Positions 1 to 14,001 of a stretch of 64,000 bases of DNA are shown here, piece by piece; position 1 is the first letter of the stretch; every line of letters starts with the position of its first letter. The DNA lies in NCBI RefSeq assembly GCF_020229735.1, contig NZ_CP083455.1, positions 35,001 through 99,000 on the forward strand. Reading direction: 5' to 3'. This stretch comes from Deinococcus taeanensis. Its GTDB lineage: Bacteria; Deinococcota; Deinococci; Deinococcales; Deinococcaceae. Both the position numbers and the translations under genes were made by a program. Under the pieces are notes generated by a model. The model did not search any database. It worked only from the letters and a program-made list of their open reading frames with translations, and was not told the origin of the DNA.

Positions 1-357
<357 letters not shown>

Positions 358-638
358 CCTTATACATTCTTAGTCTTTCTTCACGTCCTGATCAGGAATG
401 CGTCATATCGCCTAGAATAACGGGTTTATGCCCCTCTCAGGGTTGACCACGTCTCTTTCATGCCTGTATCATCCGCCTGATCTGACCCTTCCGAACCGAC
501 AGGCGAAGAAGATCAGGTTGCGCGAAGGAACACTGGAACGGCGAACTACCCTGGGAGAGGAAACCCGGCAACTCGCCCCACCGTCAACTTCAGAGCCGAG
601 AACGTGCTCCGCCGCGCGACGACCTTTTGGGGGTTCAT

Positions 639-3638
<3,000 letters not shown>

Positions 3639-3670
3639 AGTCTGGTCTTCTGAACCCCCAGGTTCAGCCA

Positions 3671-3697
3671 GAAACCCCCGCCAAGCGCGGGGGTTTC
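3671..3697 (+). terminator. Rho-independent terminator after slpA
   Basis: GAAACCCCCG (3671-3680) pairs with CGGGGGTTTC (3688-3697). An extra C-G pair inside leaves a 5-nt loop, giving an 11-bp perfect stem 33 nt after the slpA stop. The T-run is partly inside the stem. Confidence 0.8.
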
Positions 3698-3736
3698 TTG
3701 TGCGGTCAGGATCCTGCGCCCTGGACAGTGAATGAG

Positions 3737-3742
3737 TAGAAT
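3737..3742 (+). promoter_or_regulatory. -10 box for leaderless ppaC transcript
   Basis: TAGAAT ends 6 nt before the ATG at 3749, with no Shine-Dalgarno sequence between them. Transcription would therefore start at or next to the A of ATG. No convincing -35 box is visible. Confidence 0.55.
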
Positions 3743-3748
3743 CCTTAT

Positions 3749-4690
3749 ATGCTTGCTGTTTTCGGTCACCTGAATCCCGACACCGACGCCATCACGGCCG
3801 CCCTTGTCTACGCCCACCTTCTGACCCGGCAGGGGGTGCAGGCGCAGGCTTACCGTTTGGGCGAACTGAACTTTGAAACGGCGTTCGTTCTCCGTGAAGC
3901 AGGTATGCAGGCCCCTGCGCTGCTTCCGGAGCTGCCGGCTGGGACGGCAGTGGCCCTGGTAGACCACAACGAGAGCGCCCAGTCTGCTCCGAACCTGAGC
4001 GAACTGAACGTGACGCGGGTGGTAGACCATCACAAGCTGGGGGACCTGACGACCACCCAGCCGCCGTACCTGAGGTTCGAGCCGGTAGGATGCACTGGGA
4101 CCATCCTGCTCAAGCTGCACCGTGAGGCGGGCCTGGAGGTGGATGTGCTGGACGCGCGACTGATGCTGAGCGCAATTCTGAGTGACACGCTGCACTTCCG
4201 CAGTCCGACGACGACCGCTGATGACCAGGACGCGGTCGCGTTCCTGGCGCCTGTAGCAGGCATTGAGGACGTGGAGACGTATGCACTGGCGATGTTCGCG
4301 GCAAAGAGTGACCTGGGGGACACCCCTGCGGAAACGCTGCTGCGCATGGATTACAAGGTGTTCCCCTTCGGGCATCCGGGTGCGCCTCAGCAGTGGGGAA
4401 TTGGCGTGATTGAAACCACGAATCCCGCGTACGTGTTCGGACGTCAGGCTGAACTGCTGCGGGCCATGGACGCGGTGAAGGCAGAGGACGGCCTGAACGG
4501 CGTGCTGCTGAGTGTGGTGGACATCCTGAACGGCACCAACCGGACGTTGGTGTTGAGTGCCACGGAGGAGAAGGTGCTGCGTGAGGCGTTCGGCGCTTCG
4601 GCAGGTGAGCAGGTGGCGGATCTGGGTGCGCGCATCAGCCGCAAGAAGCAGATCGTGCCGGCCCTGGAGGAGTACTTCAACCAGGCCTGA
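3749..4690 (+). CDS. ppaC: Manganese-dependent inorganic pyrophosphatase (family II, DHH)
   Basis: This 313-residue protein hydrolyses pyrophosphate to phosphate in the cytoplasm. Family II motifs are present in order: GHLNPDTDA (His7, Asp11, Asp13) at the N-terminus, VDHNE near residue 74, and VVDHHKL near residue 97, which form the dinuclear metal site of the DHH domain. The C-terminal DHHA2 domain ends with the substrate-binding SRKKQIVP segment. Length matches the family (about 305-315). The gene follows the slpA terminator and has its own -10 box 6 nt from the ATG, so it is probably a separate leaderless unit. The next gene, folC, also has its own -10 box. Confidence 0.95.
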   Translation: MLAVFGHLNPDTDAITAALVYAHLLTRQGVQAQAYRLGELNFETAFVLREAGMQAPALLPELPAGTAVALVDHNESAQSAPNLSELNVTRVVDHHKLGDLTTTQPPYLRFEPVGCTGTILLKLHREAGLEVDVLDARLMLSAILSDTLHFRSPTTTADDQDAVAFLAPVAGIEDVETYALAMFAAKSDLGDTPAETLLRMDYKVFPFGHPGAPQQWGIGVIETTNPAYVFGRQAELLRAMDAVKAEDGLNGVLLSVVDILNGTNRTLVLSATEEKVLREAFGASAGEQVADLGARISRKKQIVPALEEYFNQA

Positions 4691-4746
4691 CACTGGGAGT
4701 GCGGAGGGTCCAGGTTCGCCTGGGCCTCTTCTTTTATGCTGAGGGG

Positions 4747-6018
4747 ATGACGGTCGACGGAAGCCTGCGGGCAGATCTGGAGTGGTTGTTTGCGCGGCAG
4801 CGGTTCGGAGTGCATCCGGGACTGTCACGTGTCGCGGCGCTGCTGGCGCGGCTGGGTTCGCCTCAGCGGACGTTCCGGTCGGTGCTGGTGGGTGGTACGA
4901 ACGGGAAGGGCTCTACTGCGGCGACGCTGGCGGCCATGCTGTACGCCGGGGGGATGCGGCCGGGGCTGTTCACCAGTCCTCACCTGACGCGGTTTACGGA
5001 ACGGTTTGTGGCGGCGGGCCACGAGGTGCCGGAGGGGGTGCTGGGCGCGGCGCTCGCGCGGGTGCGGCCTGAGGCGGAGGCGGTGGAGGCGTCCTTCTTT
5101 GAGATCGTGACGGCGCTGGGCGCGCTGGTGTTCGCCGAGGCGCACGTGGACGTGGCCGTGATGGAAGTGGGACTGGGTGGGCGCCTGGACGCAACGAACG
5201 TGCTGGACCCGGTGCTGTCGGTGCTGACGAATGTGGGTCTGGACCACACGGAGGTTCTGGGCGGCACCCTGGAAGCCATTGCTGGGGAGAAGGCGGGCAT
5301 TCTGCGGGCGGGCCGTCCGGCGGTGACGGGTGTGGACGCGGCGCTGTTGCCGGTCCTGCGGGCGCAGCGCGCGGACCTGTGGGCCCTGGGGCAGGACATC
5401 GGGCTGGATGTGATCCCCCGGGGCTGGGAGGGGTCGGACGTGACGGTCCGCACCCCGGCTGGCCGCCTGACCGTGCAGACGCCGCTGCTGGGATCACACG
5501 GGGCTGTGAATGCCGCGCTGGCGGCGGTGGCAGCCCAGCGGCTCGGGGTGGCCGACGCGGCCATTCAGGCGGGCGCGCAGGCGGTGGTCTGGCCGGGCCG
5601 TCTGGAGGTGCTGGGCTGGCGGGGCCGGCGGCTGGTGCTCGACGGGGCGCACAATCCGGATGGCGCGCGGGCGCTGAGCGCCACCTTGAGGGGCCTGGGT
5701 GCGGAGCAACTGCCGGTGGTGTTCGGGGGGGCAGGCGACAAGGACCTCCTGGGGGTGGCTGAGGCGCTGCGTCCCCTGGCCTCCCATGTGATCCTGACCC
5801 GCGCCCGGCTGAGTCCCCGGGCCGCGGCACCAGAGGCTCTGGCGGCTCTGTTTCCGGGGGTCCCGGTGACGGTGACGGACGGCCCGGCAGAGGCCCTGGA
5901 GGTTCTCGGGCCTCTGCCGGGCGACCTGGCCTTGGTGTGCGGCAGTCTGTACCTGCTGGGTGAGGTGCGGCCTCTGCTGCTGGGTGAGGTGTCCGAATCT
6001 CGTGAACGCTGGCAGTAG
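4747..6018 (+). CDS. folC: Dihydrofolate synthase / folylpolyglutamate synthase
   Basis: The product of 423 residues adds glutamate to (dihydro)pteroate or folates using ATP. The Mur-ligase-type P-loop GGTNGKGST lies at residues 49-57, followed by the family signatures TSPHLTRFTERF, EVGLGGRLDATN and LDGAHNPDGARAL. The ATG at 4747 is preferred to the upstream in-frame GTG at 4699 because homologues begin close to this point, and because TATGCT (4735-4740) sits 6 nt upstream as a leaderless -10 box. The gene ends 52 nt before the carboxypeptidase start. Confidence 0.93.
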   Translation: MTVDGSLRADLEWLFARQRFGVHPGLSRVAALLARLGSPQRTFRSVLVGGTNGKGSTAATLAAMLYAGGMRPGLFTSPHLTRFTERFVAAGHEVPEGVLGAALARVRPEAEAVEASFFEIVTALGALVFAEAHVDVAVMEVGLGGRLDATNVLDPVLSVLTNVGLDHTEVLGGTLEAIAGEKAGILRAGRPAVTGVDAALLPVLRAQRADLWALGQDIGLDVIPRGWEGSDVTVRTPAGRLTVQTPLLGSHGAVNAALAAVAAQRLGVADAAIQAGAQAVVWPGRLEVLGWRGRRLVLDGAHNPDGARALSATLRGLGAEQLPVVFGGAGDKDLLGVAEALRPLASHVILTRARLSPRAAAPEALAALFPGVPVTVTDGPAEALEVLGPLPGDLALVCGSLYLLGEVRPLLLGEVSESRERWQ

Positions 6019-6070
6019 GGCGTTACGTCATCTGGCGGAGGGGTCGCGGGCGGACGCTACGCTGGTCACC

Positions 6071-7570
<1,500 letters not shown>

Positions 7571-7588
7571 GACAGAGGCGCAAACAGA

Positions 7589-7613
7589 AAGGCCGGCTGC
7601 TGAAGCCGGCCTT
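7589..7613. terminator. Bidirectional terminator between convergent genes
   Basis: AAGGCCGGCT (7589-7598) and AGCCGGCCTT (7604-7613) form a perfect 10-bp stem with a 5-nt loop, placed between the M32 gene and the convergent small gene. Confidence 0.75.
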
Positions 7614-7628
7614 CGTTGCGGCGCTGGT

Positions 7629-7880
7629 TCAGACGGCCTGTCGGCGCTGGGCGCTGGTGATCAGGTAGGCGCGCGCGGAGTTCAGCCAGGTCTGGGCCAG
7701 GTCGCTGTGCGGGTGCTGGCGGTCGCGCATGCCCTGCACGCTCAGGTGCAGCTGTCGTTCGATACGGCGTACGGCGCCCAGACCGCCTTCGTTTTCAACC
7801 TGGATGAAGGTGTTCAGCAGGGTGGTGGGGTGAGCGTAACCGGTGCGGATGCTTTCGGCAATGGTGTCCAGGGCGCGCAT
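7629..7880 (-). CDS. Small conserved-looking protein divergent from ddrO, unknown function
   Basis: The ORF encodes 83 residues with a good Shine-Dalgarno (GGAAGGAG, 8-9 nt before the ATG at 7880) and a typical soluble, mostly helical composition. There is no signal peptide, no membrane segment, no Cys, and no motif I recognise. It is transcribed divergently from ddrO across a ~280-bp intergenic region that holds the ddrO promoter. The clear ribosome binding site, the terminator at its end and the tidy spacing argue for a real gene. I cannot assign a function; proximity to ddrO suggests but does not show a link to the stress regulon. Confidence 0.65.
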   Translation of the reverse strand: MRALDTIAESIRTGYAHPTTLLNTFIQVENEGGLGAVRRIERQLHLSVQGMRDRQHPHSDLAQTWLNSARAYLITSAQRRQAV

Positions 7881-8009
7881 GGGTGGTGCTCCTTCCTGCC
7901 GGAACGGGCAGCGAGGTAAAACGGAGTGAGATTCTGTTGAGGGCGAATCCTTCTTGTGATTACGATCTTAGCAGAGCGAATCGTGAAGGGCAAGAAGGAT
8001 TAACCCTCA

Positions 8010-8026
8010 TTCTGTCTTGACCGTAC
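8010..8026 (+). promoter_or_regulatory. RDRM-like DdrO operator over the ddrO -35 box
   Basis: TTCTGTCTTGACCGTAC matches the 17-bp radiation/desiccation response motif (pattern TTAYGTYATWRACRTAA, from memory) at about 12 of 17 positions without gaps. It overlaps the -35 hexamer TTGACC, where a bound repressor would block RNA polymerase. DdrO is known to autoregulate through such a site. The match is imperfect and the half-sites are only weakly palindromic. Confidence 0.5.
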
Positions 8027-8045
8027 CAAAGGTGGGTGTTACACT
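8017..8045 (+). promoter_or_regulatory. Sigma-70-type promoter of ddrO
   Basis: TTGACC (8017-8022), a 17-bp spacer and TACACT (8040-8045) give a near-consensus vegetative promoter. A start a few bases downstream leaves a 5' leader of about 110 nt before the ddrO ATG, unlike the leaderless genes around it. Confidence 0.75.
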
Positions 8046-8161
8046 CCAACCAAGGCTGCCCGATTCTGCCCACAGGCAACCCCCTCCGGGCAGAAATCAG
8101 CCCCAGGCGGCACGCGCTCCAACCCGGACGTGAGGCCACGCCGCAGCCGAGGAGGTGAAAT

Positions 8162-8551
<390 letters not shown>

Positions 8552-8567
8552 GGTTCAGTTCCCAATT

Positions 8568-8605
8568 ACACGTGCCGCCTCCCGACTTTGGGAAGCGGCA
8601 CGTGT
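8568..8605. terminator. Hairpin between ddrO and the convergent membrane-protein gene
   Basis: ACACGTGCCGCCTCCC (8568-8583) pairs with GGGAAGCGGCACGTGT (8590-8605) with one mismatch. No T-tract follows, so termination efficiency is uncertain. A smaller hairpin (CTGAAC 8543-8548 with GTTCAG 8553-8558) overlaps the ddrO stop codon. Confidence 0.6.
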
Positions 8606-8616
8606 CACTGCGGGGT

Positions 8617-10215
8617 TCAGGGGGCGCGGTCCAGCCCCCCGACCTGACGCGTCAACAGCAGCGTTCCCGCGCCCCACGTGCCCCCTATCAGCGCCAGCGC
8701 GAAGGCCAGTGGGGGCACGCTCAGGCTGGCCGCCACCACACTCAGGCCCACCAGCGCTCCCACCGCGTCCGGCACCGGTAGGTGCACCCGGCTGGCCACG
8801 GCCCGCCCCGCGTCATACGCGCTGACACTCAGGCCCACGGCCAGCAGCACGCCCGTCAGCGCCGCTGCCAGCAGCGCGGGACCCAGCAGACCGGCCAGTG
8901 CCAGACCACCAGCCGGCCCGATCAGCGCGGCCAGGGCCAGCACCCCCAGCGCCAGCGTCCGCACCGGCGCGTGCCGCTGCCGCCGCGCCAGCAGAGGCGC
9001 CAGACCCGACACGAACAGCAGCAGCAGCGCTCCACCCGTCAGGGCCACAAACACCCGCGGCCATGCGGCGCTCCCCAGCCACCCCAGCACCGGGCGGAAC
9101 GCTGCCGCCGTCACCGCCGCGACGCCCTGAGGCGGCCGCACCTGAACGGCTTCCCGGTCCCCTGGCGCGTAACCCAGCAGGGCGCTCACGTGCCCCTGCA
9201 CCTGTGCCCCTGGCGCGCGGTACACATCTCCCAGCAGCGTCACCACTTCACCCTTCACCTGCGCGGACGCCCGTAACGTGACACTCCCACCCACGGCGAT
9301 CACATTCCCGGCCACCGGACCGCTGATCACCACGTTCTGCCCGAAGGTCATCGTCCCCCGGGACGCCACGCCGTACAGCGCCGGCAGGGTCAGCAGCGCA
9401 CTCAGGGCGAACGCCGCTCCGCCCAGACGCTGCATCCCCGGACCCGGACGCCACGTTACCAACGCACTGGTCAGCAGCACCAGGGCCAGGCCGGCCCCCG
9501 CCAGGGGAGACACCTGGGCCAGCAGGGTCTGCACGACCAGCGCGCCCGCGGCCAGATTGCCCCAGACGCTCGACACAGCCAGCAGCGTCAAGGCCAGCAG
9601 CAACGACACCACCATCACCAGCGGCGCCGGGTTGCGCGGACGCGACCCGATCAGCGCGGCCCCGGGCTGTGGGGCAAGCGCGGCTGGCGTGGCGTCCGCC
9701 GCGATGCGGTGGGCCACCTGTGCTGCGACACTCTGCGGCCCCGCCAGCACCGGAGGCAGAACCCGCGACACGCCAACCTCCTGCGCCACTGCGCGCGCCA
9801 CACTGCGGGGCATCACGAGCGACTGCTGCAGGACCGCGGCCAGACGAACGTCAGCGGCCACCTGCGCCGCCACGCTGCGGGGCGGGGCAGGGGAGAGGGT
9901 CAGCGCCCGGTCCACCCGCAGGTCCGCAACGACCGCGGCCGCCACCGAGCGGGGCAGGGTCGGCGCCTGCTGCGCCAGCTGGTGCCGCCACGCAATCTCC
10001 TGCGCCACAGGCGCCGCCACGCTCCGTGGCAGGTCCGGCCGCCGGGAGAGCGCCGCCGGAACCCGGTCCAGCCGCTCCCGTTGCTCCTGCACTGCGACAG
10101 CAGGAAGAGCCGCGAGCCGCGCCGCCTCTGTGGGCGTCAGGTCCCCATCGGCCTCACGGTGCAGAAGATCCAGCCACTCCGGACCGCCCGCCGAATTGAG
10201 AGTCTCCACGCCCAT
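8617..10215 (-). CDS. Repeat-containing multi-pass membrane protein with bactofilin-like segment
   Basis: The 532-residue product has three parts. An acidic N-terminus (WLDLLHREADGDLTPTEAARLAAL) resembles the start of anti-sigma/zf-HC2-type proteins but lacks the zinc ligands. It is followed by five tandem 24-25-residue units that each begin PRSVA or PQSVA (starting near residues 63, 88, 112, 136 and 160). Then come several hydrophobic segments from about residue 195 onward, interrupted at about 290-345 by a polar repetitive stretch (VISGPVAGNVIAVGGSV, ASAQVKGEVV) like bactofilin/polymer-forming domains. The ATG at 10215 has TAGAGG 6 nt upstream, which could serve as a -10 box or, as GAGGGA, as a weak ribosome site. 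Function is unknown; the topology suggests a membrane anchor for cytoplasmic repeats. Confidence 0.75.
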   Translation of the reverse strand: MGVETLNSAGGPEWLDLLHREADGDLTPTEAARLAALPAVAVQEQRERLDRVPAALSRRPDLPRSVAAPVAQEIAWRHQLAQQAPTLPRSVAAAVVADLRVDRALTLSPAPPRSVAAQVAADVRLAAVLQQSLVMPRSVARAVAQEVGVSRVLPPVLAGPQSVAAQVAHRIAADATPAALAPQPGAALIGSRPRNPAPLVMVVSLLLALTLLAVSSVWGNLAAGALVVQTLLAQVSPLAGAGLALVLLTSALVTWRPGPGMQRLGGAAFALSALLTLPALYGVASRGTMTFGQNVVISGPVAGNVIAVGGSVTLRASAQVKGEVVTLLGDVYRAPGAQVQGHVSALLGYAPGDREAVQVRPPQGVAAVTAAAFRPVLGWLGSAAWPRVFVALTGGALLLLFVSGLAPLLARRQRHAPVRTLALGVLALAALIGPAGGLALAGLLGPALLAAALTGVLLAVGLSVSAYDAGRAVASRVHLPVPDAVGALVGLSVVAASLSVPPLAFALALIGGTWGAGTLLLTRQVGGLDRAP

Positions 10216-10255
10216 ACGTTCCCTCTACGTTGAAGAGCCCCGGCGGGTTCCCGCG

Positions 10256-10753
10256 TCACTCGTCTGCGGAGGTCCCGGCCGCCACATACGCGCCGCTCTT
10301 GCCGCCCACCTTGCTCAGCAGCCGCACACCCGTGATCTCAATGGCCTTGCTGGCCGCCTTCAGCATGTCGTACACGTTCAGCGCCGCAACCGTCACGGCC
10401 GTCAGCGCCTCCATTTCCACGCCTGTTGGCGCCGTGGTACGAACCCGCGCCCATACGCGCACCCCGGCGTCCTCCAGCGTTACGCGCACCTCTGCGCCAG
10501 ACACCGGAATGGGATGACACAACGTCACCAGGTCCGCGGTGCGCTTGCTGCCCGCCAGCCCCGCCAGGCGGGCCACCACCAGCGGGTCACCTTTGGGGTT
10601 CGTGCCCTGTTCGAGGGCAGTCCGCGCCTCTACAGGTAACTTCACCCAGGCTTCAGCCGTGGCCTCACGGACCGTGGCGACCTTCTCCGAGACGTCCACC
10701 ATGCGCGGCAGCCCGTCACGGAAGTGCGTGAGTTCCGGTGCACTCACCGTCAC
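10256..10753 (-). CDS. moaC: Cyclic pyranopterin monophosphate synthase
   Basis: MoaC converts the MoaA product 3',8-cH2GTP into cyclic pyranopterin monophosphate, the first dedicated tricyclic intermediate of molybdenum cofactor synthesis. The 165 residues match the family length, and the motifs [48 protein letters not shown] and GGKSG are present. The start is GTG 10753 overlapping the stop of the DUF177 gene (GTGA), which implies translational coupling; GTG 10747 is an alternative two codons downstream. No other Moa genes are in the window. Confidence 0.95.
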   Translation of the reverse strand: MTVSAPELTHFRDGLPRMVDVSEKVATVREATAEAWVKLPVEARTALEQGTNPKGDPLVVARLAGLAGSKRTADLVTLCHPIPVSGAEVRVTLEDAGVRVWARVRTTAPTGVEMEALTAVTVAALNVYDMLKAASKAIEITGVRLLSKVGGKSGAYVAAGTSADE

Positions 10754-11355
10754 TCCTCCGGCAGCTTCAGATCCGCAAGCGCCGCAAACGGATTCTGCCG
10801 CGCGTGCAGGGAGCCCTCCGGAATGCCCAGGTCATCATCAATCTCCTCAACCGGCACCTGCGCCATGTGCTCACACGGACCCTCATTCAGGTCATGCCCG
10901 CACACCTGACACAAGCCTTTACAGGCCTCGTCATGCATCACACTCAGTGGGGCGTTCAGCAGGGTCGTCTCGGCCAGGAACGCGCTCAGGTCCAGTTCTG
11001 GCCCCCCAAAGACCAGCAGCTCCTCACCGGAATCCGCCTCCTCCAGGTACGGCGTCTGCACCGACGGGTCGTAACGCATAAGGGTCCCCAGGTTCAGCTC
11101 CAGGGGCACCTCGACATCCCGCAGGCAGCGGGCGCACTCCATGATCAGCACCGGCTCGAACGTGCCCTGCAGGTACATCTCATTACTGCCCAGCGCGTTG
11201 ATATCCACCTCGAACGGCGCAGGACCAGCAAAACGCAGTATCTGCGTCTCGCCGCCCTGCTCGTACTGGAGGTGGTCAAGACTGCCCTCTGCGTGCGCGT
11301 CTTCCGAAGAGGACCGCAACAGGGCGCCCAGGTGAATCCGAGGTGAATCCGTCAT
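10750..11355 (-). CDS. DUF177/YceD-family protein
   Basis: The product of 201 residues carries the DUF177 cysteine pattern: [13 protein letters not shown] in the middle and [17 protein letters not shown] in the C-terminal half. YceD/DUF177 proteins are linked to 23S rRNA/ribosome metabolism and usually sit immediately upstream of rpmF (ribosomal protein L32). Here the gene instead overlaps moaC by 4 bp, so rpmF must lie elsewhere. TATCAT (11362-11367) is 6 nt upstream of the ATG, indicating a leaderless mRNA. The molecular activity is unproven for the family. Confidence 0.85.
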   Translation of the reverse strand: MTDSPRIHLGALLRSSSEDAHAEGSLDHLQYEQGGETQILRFAGPAPFEVDINALGSNEMYLQGTFEPVLIMECARCLRDVEVPLELNLGTLMRYDPSVQTPYLEEADSGEELLVFGGPELDLSAFLAETTLLNAPLSVMHDEACKGLCQVCGHDLNEGPCEHMAQVPVEEIDDDLGIPEGSLHARQNPFAALADLKLPEE

Positions 11356-11427
11356 GCCCCCATGATAGAGCCGCGCACCTCACACAACCCTGCCGCGCAC
11401 CTCAAAGAACCTTACAGCTCACCCGGT

Positions 11428-12486
11428 TCAGGCCAGTTCAACGAGACTGCCGTCACTGATGGTCAGGGAGTGCGTACGCGGCACCGTCCGGCCCCCCCGC
11501 ACCTGCGCCCGCACCCCCACCAGGCAATCCTGAAGGCGCTGACTGACGTTCTCAATGCAGGCTTCCTCATCAATGACGCTGTGTTCCACCTCGGCACCGC
11601 GCACCACGGTCCCCCGCCCGATACTCGTGAACGGCCCGATGTACGCGTCCTCAATCACAACGTCCTCTCCCAGGATGACCGGTCCGACAATCTTGCTGCG
11701 TACCACCCGGGCTGACGCCGGAACGACCACCCGCCCCGTGATCCTGGACTCCACCACTTCCCCCTGCACGTCCGCCTCAACCCGCTCCAGCAGCAGCCGG
11801 TTCGCGTCCAGCAGATCCGCCGGGCGGCCGGTGTCCTTCCACCAGCCCACGACCGACTGGCCCGTCACGGTGCGCCCCTGCTCAATCAACCCCTGAATGC
11901 CGTCCGTGATTTCGTACTCCCCACGCGCAGACGGGGGCATGCCTTCCAGAATGCTGAAGATCTCAGGGGTAAAACAGTACAGCCCCGCCACCGCAAGGTT
12001 GCTGGGAGGGATTTTGGGTTTCTCCACCAGCTGCGTAATTCTCGACCCGTCAAGCTGAGCGACCCCGAAGGCAGTCGGATCAGGCACTTCCACCAGAGCA
12101 ATCAGCGCACTCGGCCGCTCCCGCTGGAACTGCTCCACGAACGGCATGGCCCCGGACTCGAACAGGTTGTCGCCCAGATACACGCAGAAATCATCCTGCC
12201 CAATCCACTCCCGCGCCATCAGCACAGCGTGTCCCAGCCCCAGCTGCTGCTGCTGGTTGATCAGCGTGATCTGCACGCCCTGCACGTCATGGGTGGCATG
12301 CTCAATCGCTTCCCGCGTGATGTCCGACACCACGATGCCCACCTCCGTGATCCCCGCCTCCCGGAGCGTGTGAAGCGCATGTACGATGATCGGCTGTCCC
12401 GCTACACGCAACACGGGTTTAGGTCGGGTGTACGTCAGAGGACGAAGCCGGGTACCGAGCCCCGCCGCGGGAATAAGAGCTTTCAT
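11428..12486 (-). CDS. RmlA-like long-form glucose-1-phosphate thymidylyltransferase with left-handed beta-helix
   Basis: The 352-residue product has the nucleotidyltransferase signature at its extreme N-terminus ([23 protein letters not shown]), the [14 protein letters not shown] and YLGDNLFE motifs, VEKPKIPPS, and GWWKDTGRP near the end of the catalytic domain. The C-terminal ~110 residues show hexapeptide-type repeats ([31 protein letters not shown]), as in the long RmlA/GlmU-like subfamily. It would make dTDP- or UDP-glucose for cell-envelope sugars; the nucleotide cannot be decided by eye. ATG 12486 is chosen because TAGAGT (12494-12499) lies 7 nt upstream; the upstream GTG would overlap that box. 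It borders the polysaccharide island and could supply it, but no rmlB or rmlC is present. Confidence 0.85.
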   Translation of the reverse strand: MKALIPAAGLGTRLRPLTYTRPKPVLRVAGQPIIVHALHTLREAGITEVGIVVSDITREAIEHATHDVQGVQITLINQQQQLGLGHAVLMAREWIGQDDFCVYLGDNLFESGAMPFVEQFQRERPSALIALVEVPDPTAFGVAQLDGSRITQLVEKPKIPPSNLAVAGLYCFTPEIFSILEGMPPSARGEYEITDGIQGLIEQGRTVTGQSVVGWWKDTGRPADLLDANRLLLERVEADVQGEVVESRITGRVVVPASARVVRSKIVGPVILGEDVVIEDAYIGPFTSIGRGTVVRGAEVEHSVIDEEACIENVSQRLQDCLVGVRAQVRGGRTVPRTHSLTISDGSLVELA

Positions 12487-12635
12487 AGGAGGCACTCTAC
12501 CCGGCTGGTCCCCGGCTCACATCTTCAGACCCGACGGTTTTACTTTAAAGTGCGTGTGAAAGACGTGCTGGCGTACGTTTTGTCTACTATCGGGAGTCCG
12601 TTGACTGTAGGCATGTTTGATGTCTTGGACAAGGT

Positions 12636-12785
12636 TTACGCGACATACATCGGAAGTGGACAGCCGCGTCCCACCTGCTGTAGGAGTTGGCGGAGTGGTC
12701 GAGGAGGTCGCATGGTCGTGTACGCGTGCCACGCCCGCCACACCCACACAAAAGGTTCCAACCACAGCCTGACCTGACGTAACAG
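12636..12785 (-). pseudogene. C-terminal piece of IS701-like transposase, cut off by IS3 insertion
   Basis: On the minus strand this stretch is open for about 50 codons, ending at TAA 12638-12636, with a Trp- and Arg-rich C-terminus (segments VRLWLEPFVWVWRAWHAY and LRQLLQQVGRGCPLPMYVA). Removing the IS3 element and one copy of its 4-bp target repeat joins this frame exactly to the transposase fragment at 14083. So this is the missing tail of that transposase, not intergenic DNA. Confidence 0.75.
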
Positions 12786-12868
12786 TGGTCCGCCCCCTGA
12801 AAACTGGACAGAATGAATTGGAGACTCAGGCTCGCCCCCAGCCGTAGGCTGGAAAGCGAGGCCATGTC

Positions 12869-13174
12869 ATGAGAACCCGTCAGTTCACCGAAGACCAGAT
12901 CATCAAACGCCTTCAGGACGGCAAAAAAGGCGAGAAGCCGGTTGAGGACCTGTGCCGGGAGTTCGGCTGCAGTCCGGCCTCCTCTTACAGCTGTAAGAAA
13001 AAGTACGGTGACACCACACCAGACGAAGCCCGCAGGCTTCGTCGGCTCGAGAAGGAAAATGCCCGTTTGTTGCGAATCGTGGGCCAACAGCGCCTGGAGA
13101 TCGATGCGATGAAGGACGTGATTGGGAAAAAGCGGTCACGCCCACCCAGAAACGTGCCGTGGTGCAGGAACTGA
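12869..13174 (+). CDS. IS3-family transposase OrfA (HTH subunit)
   Basis: The 101-residue protein starts RTRQFTEDQIIKRLQDG, the helix-turn-helix domain of IS3/IS911 OrfA, followed by a leucine-zipper-like segment (RRLEKENARLLRIVGQQRLEIDAMKDV). The ORF overlaps orfB, which lies in the -1 frame. AAAAAG at 13127-13132, read AAA-AAG in the orfA frame, is a plausible -1 slippage site for making OrfAB. Confidence 0.85.
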   Translation: MRTRQFTEDQIIKRLQDGKKGEKPVEDLCREFGCSPASSYSCKKKYGDTTPDEARRLRRLEKENARLLRIVGQQRLEIDAMKDVIGKKRSRPPRNVPWCRN

Positions 13175-14001
13175 TCACGGCACACGTCAGGCCTGACCGG
13201 GCCTGCTTCCTGGTGGGCTTGCCCAAATCCTCCTGGTATTACCGCCCGAAGCCCCGCCAGGACAGCGAGTTCCGACAGCGTCTCCGTGAACTGGCGTTGC
13301 TGCATCCTCGTCGGGGTTACCGCTTCATTCACGCCCTCCTGGTCCAGGAGGGCCACCGCATCAATCGCAAGAAGGTCCGGCGCCTCTGACGAGAAGAAGC
13401 GCTGACGATCAAGCCCCGCAGGAAGCTCCGCACTGGAGCTTCCGTTCCGATGAGCGCCACATACCCGAACCATGTCTGGACGTACGATTTCATGTTCGAC
13501 CAGACCCTGGGCCGAGCTACCCTGAAAATCCTGACCGACGAATTTACCCGGCAGTCTCTAGCCGTGCGAGTCGCGGCATCCTTCACCTCCAAGGACCTGC
13601 AGAACGTCCTGCACGAAGTTATCGCAGAGCGCGGTGCACCAGGATTCATCCGCAGTGACAACGGACCAGAATTCATCGCCCGTGACCTGGGGATCTGGCT
13701 GGCCGTCCAGGACATCGGCACCCGGTTCATCCAACCCGGCAAACCCTGGCAGAACGGTTTTGCCGAGAGTTTTCACTCTCGGCTGAGCGACGAGTGCCTT
13801 AACTAGGAGGTGTTCTACTCCGCCAGGCACGCTCAGGTCCTGCTGGATGACTGGCGAGTGTTTTACAACGCCAGACGACCACATTCGTCACTGCAGTACC
13901 GCATGCCCGACGAGTTTGCCGAGCAGGCCAGGAGCCGGGCTGCCGTCCCCCTCCGCGGACAGGACACCGCGGAGGATGCCGTCATCCCGACTCCTGGGTG
14001 A
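13159..14001 (+). pseudogene. IS3-family transposase OrfB with two in-frame stop codons
   Basis: Three segments in one frame make a complete rve-type DDE integrase: the N-terminal HTH_21 part (CFLVGLPKSSWYYRPKP, HPRRGYRFIHALL), then YPNHVWTYDFMFDQT, SDNGPEFIARDL and NGFAESFHSRLSDECLN, and the C-terminal YNARRPHSSLQYRMPDEF. TGA at 13387-13389 and TAG at 13804-13806 interrupt it, each a single-base nonsense change with no frame loss. The enzyme would be inactive without readthrough. Confidence 0.85.

Noticed and set aside
12683..12765. tRNA-Ser/Leu-like sequence (GGCGGAGTGGTCGAGG with a later GGTTCCAACC)
   Set aside because: No acceptor or anticodon stem can be formed, and the stretch is the coding tail of an IS701-like transposase on the minus strand once the IS3 is removed.
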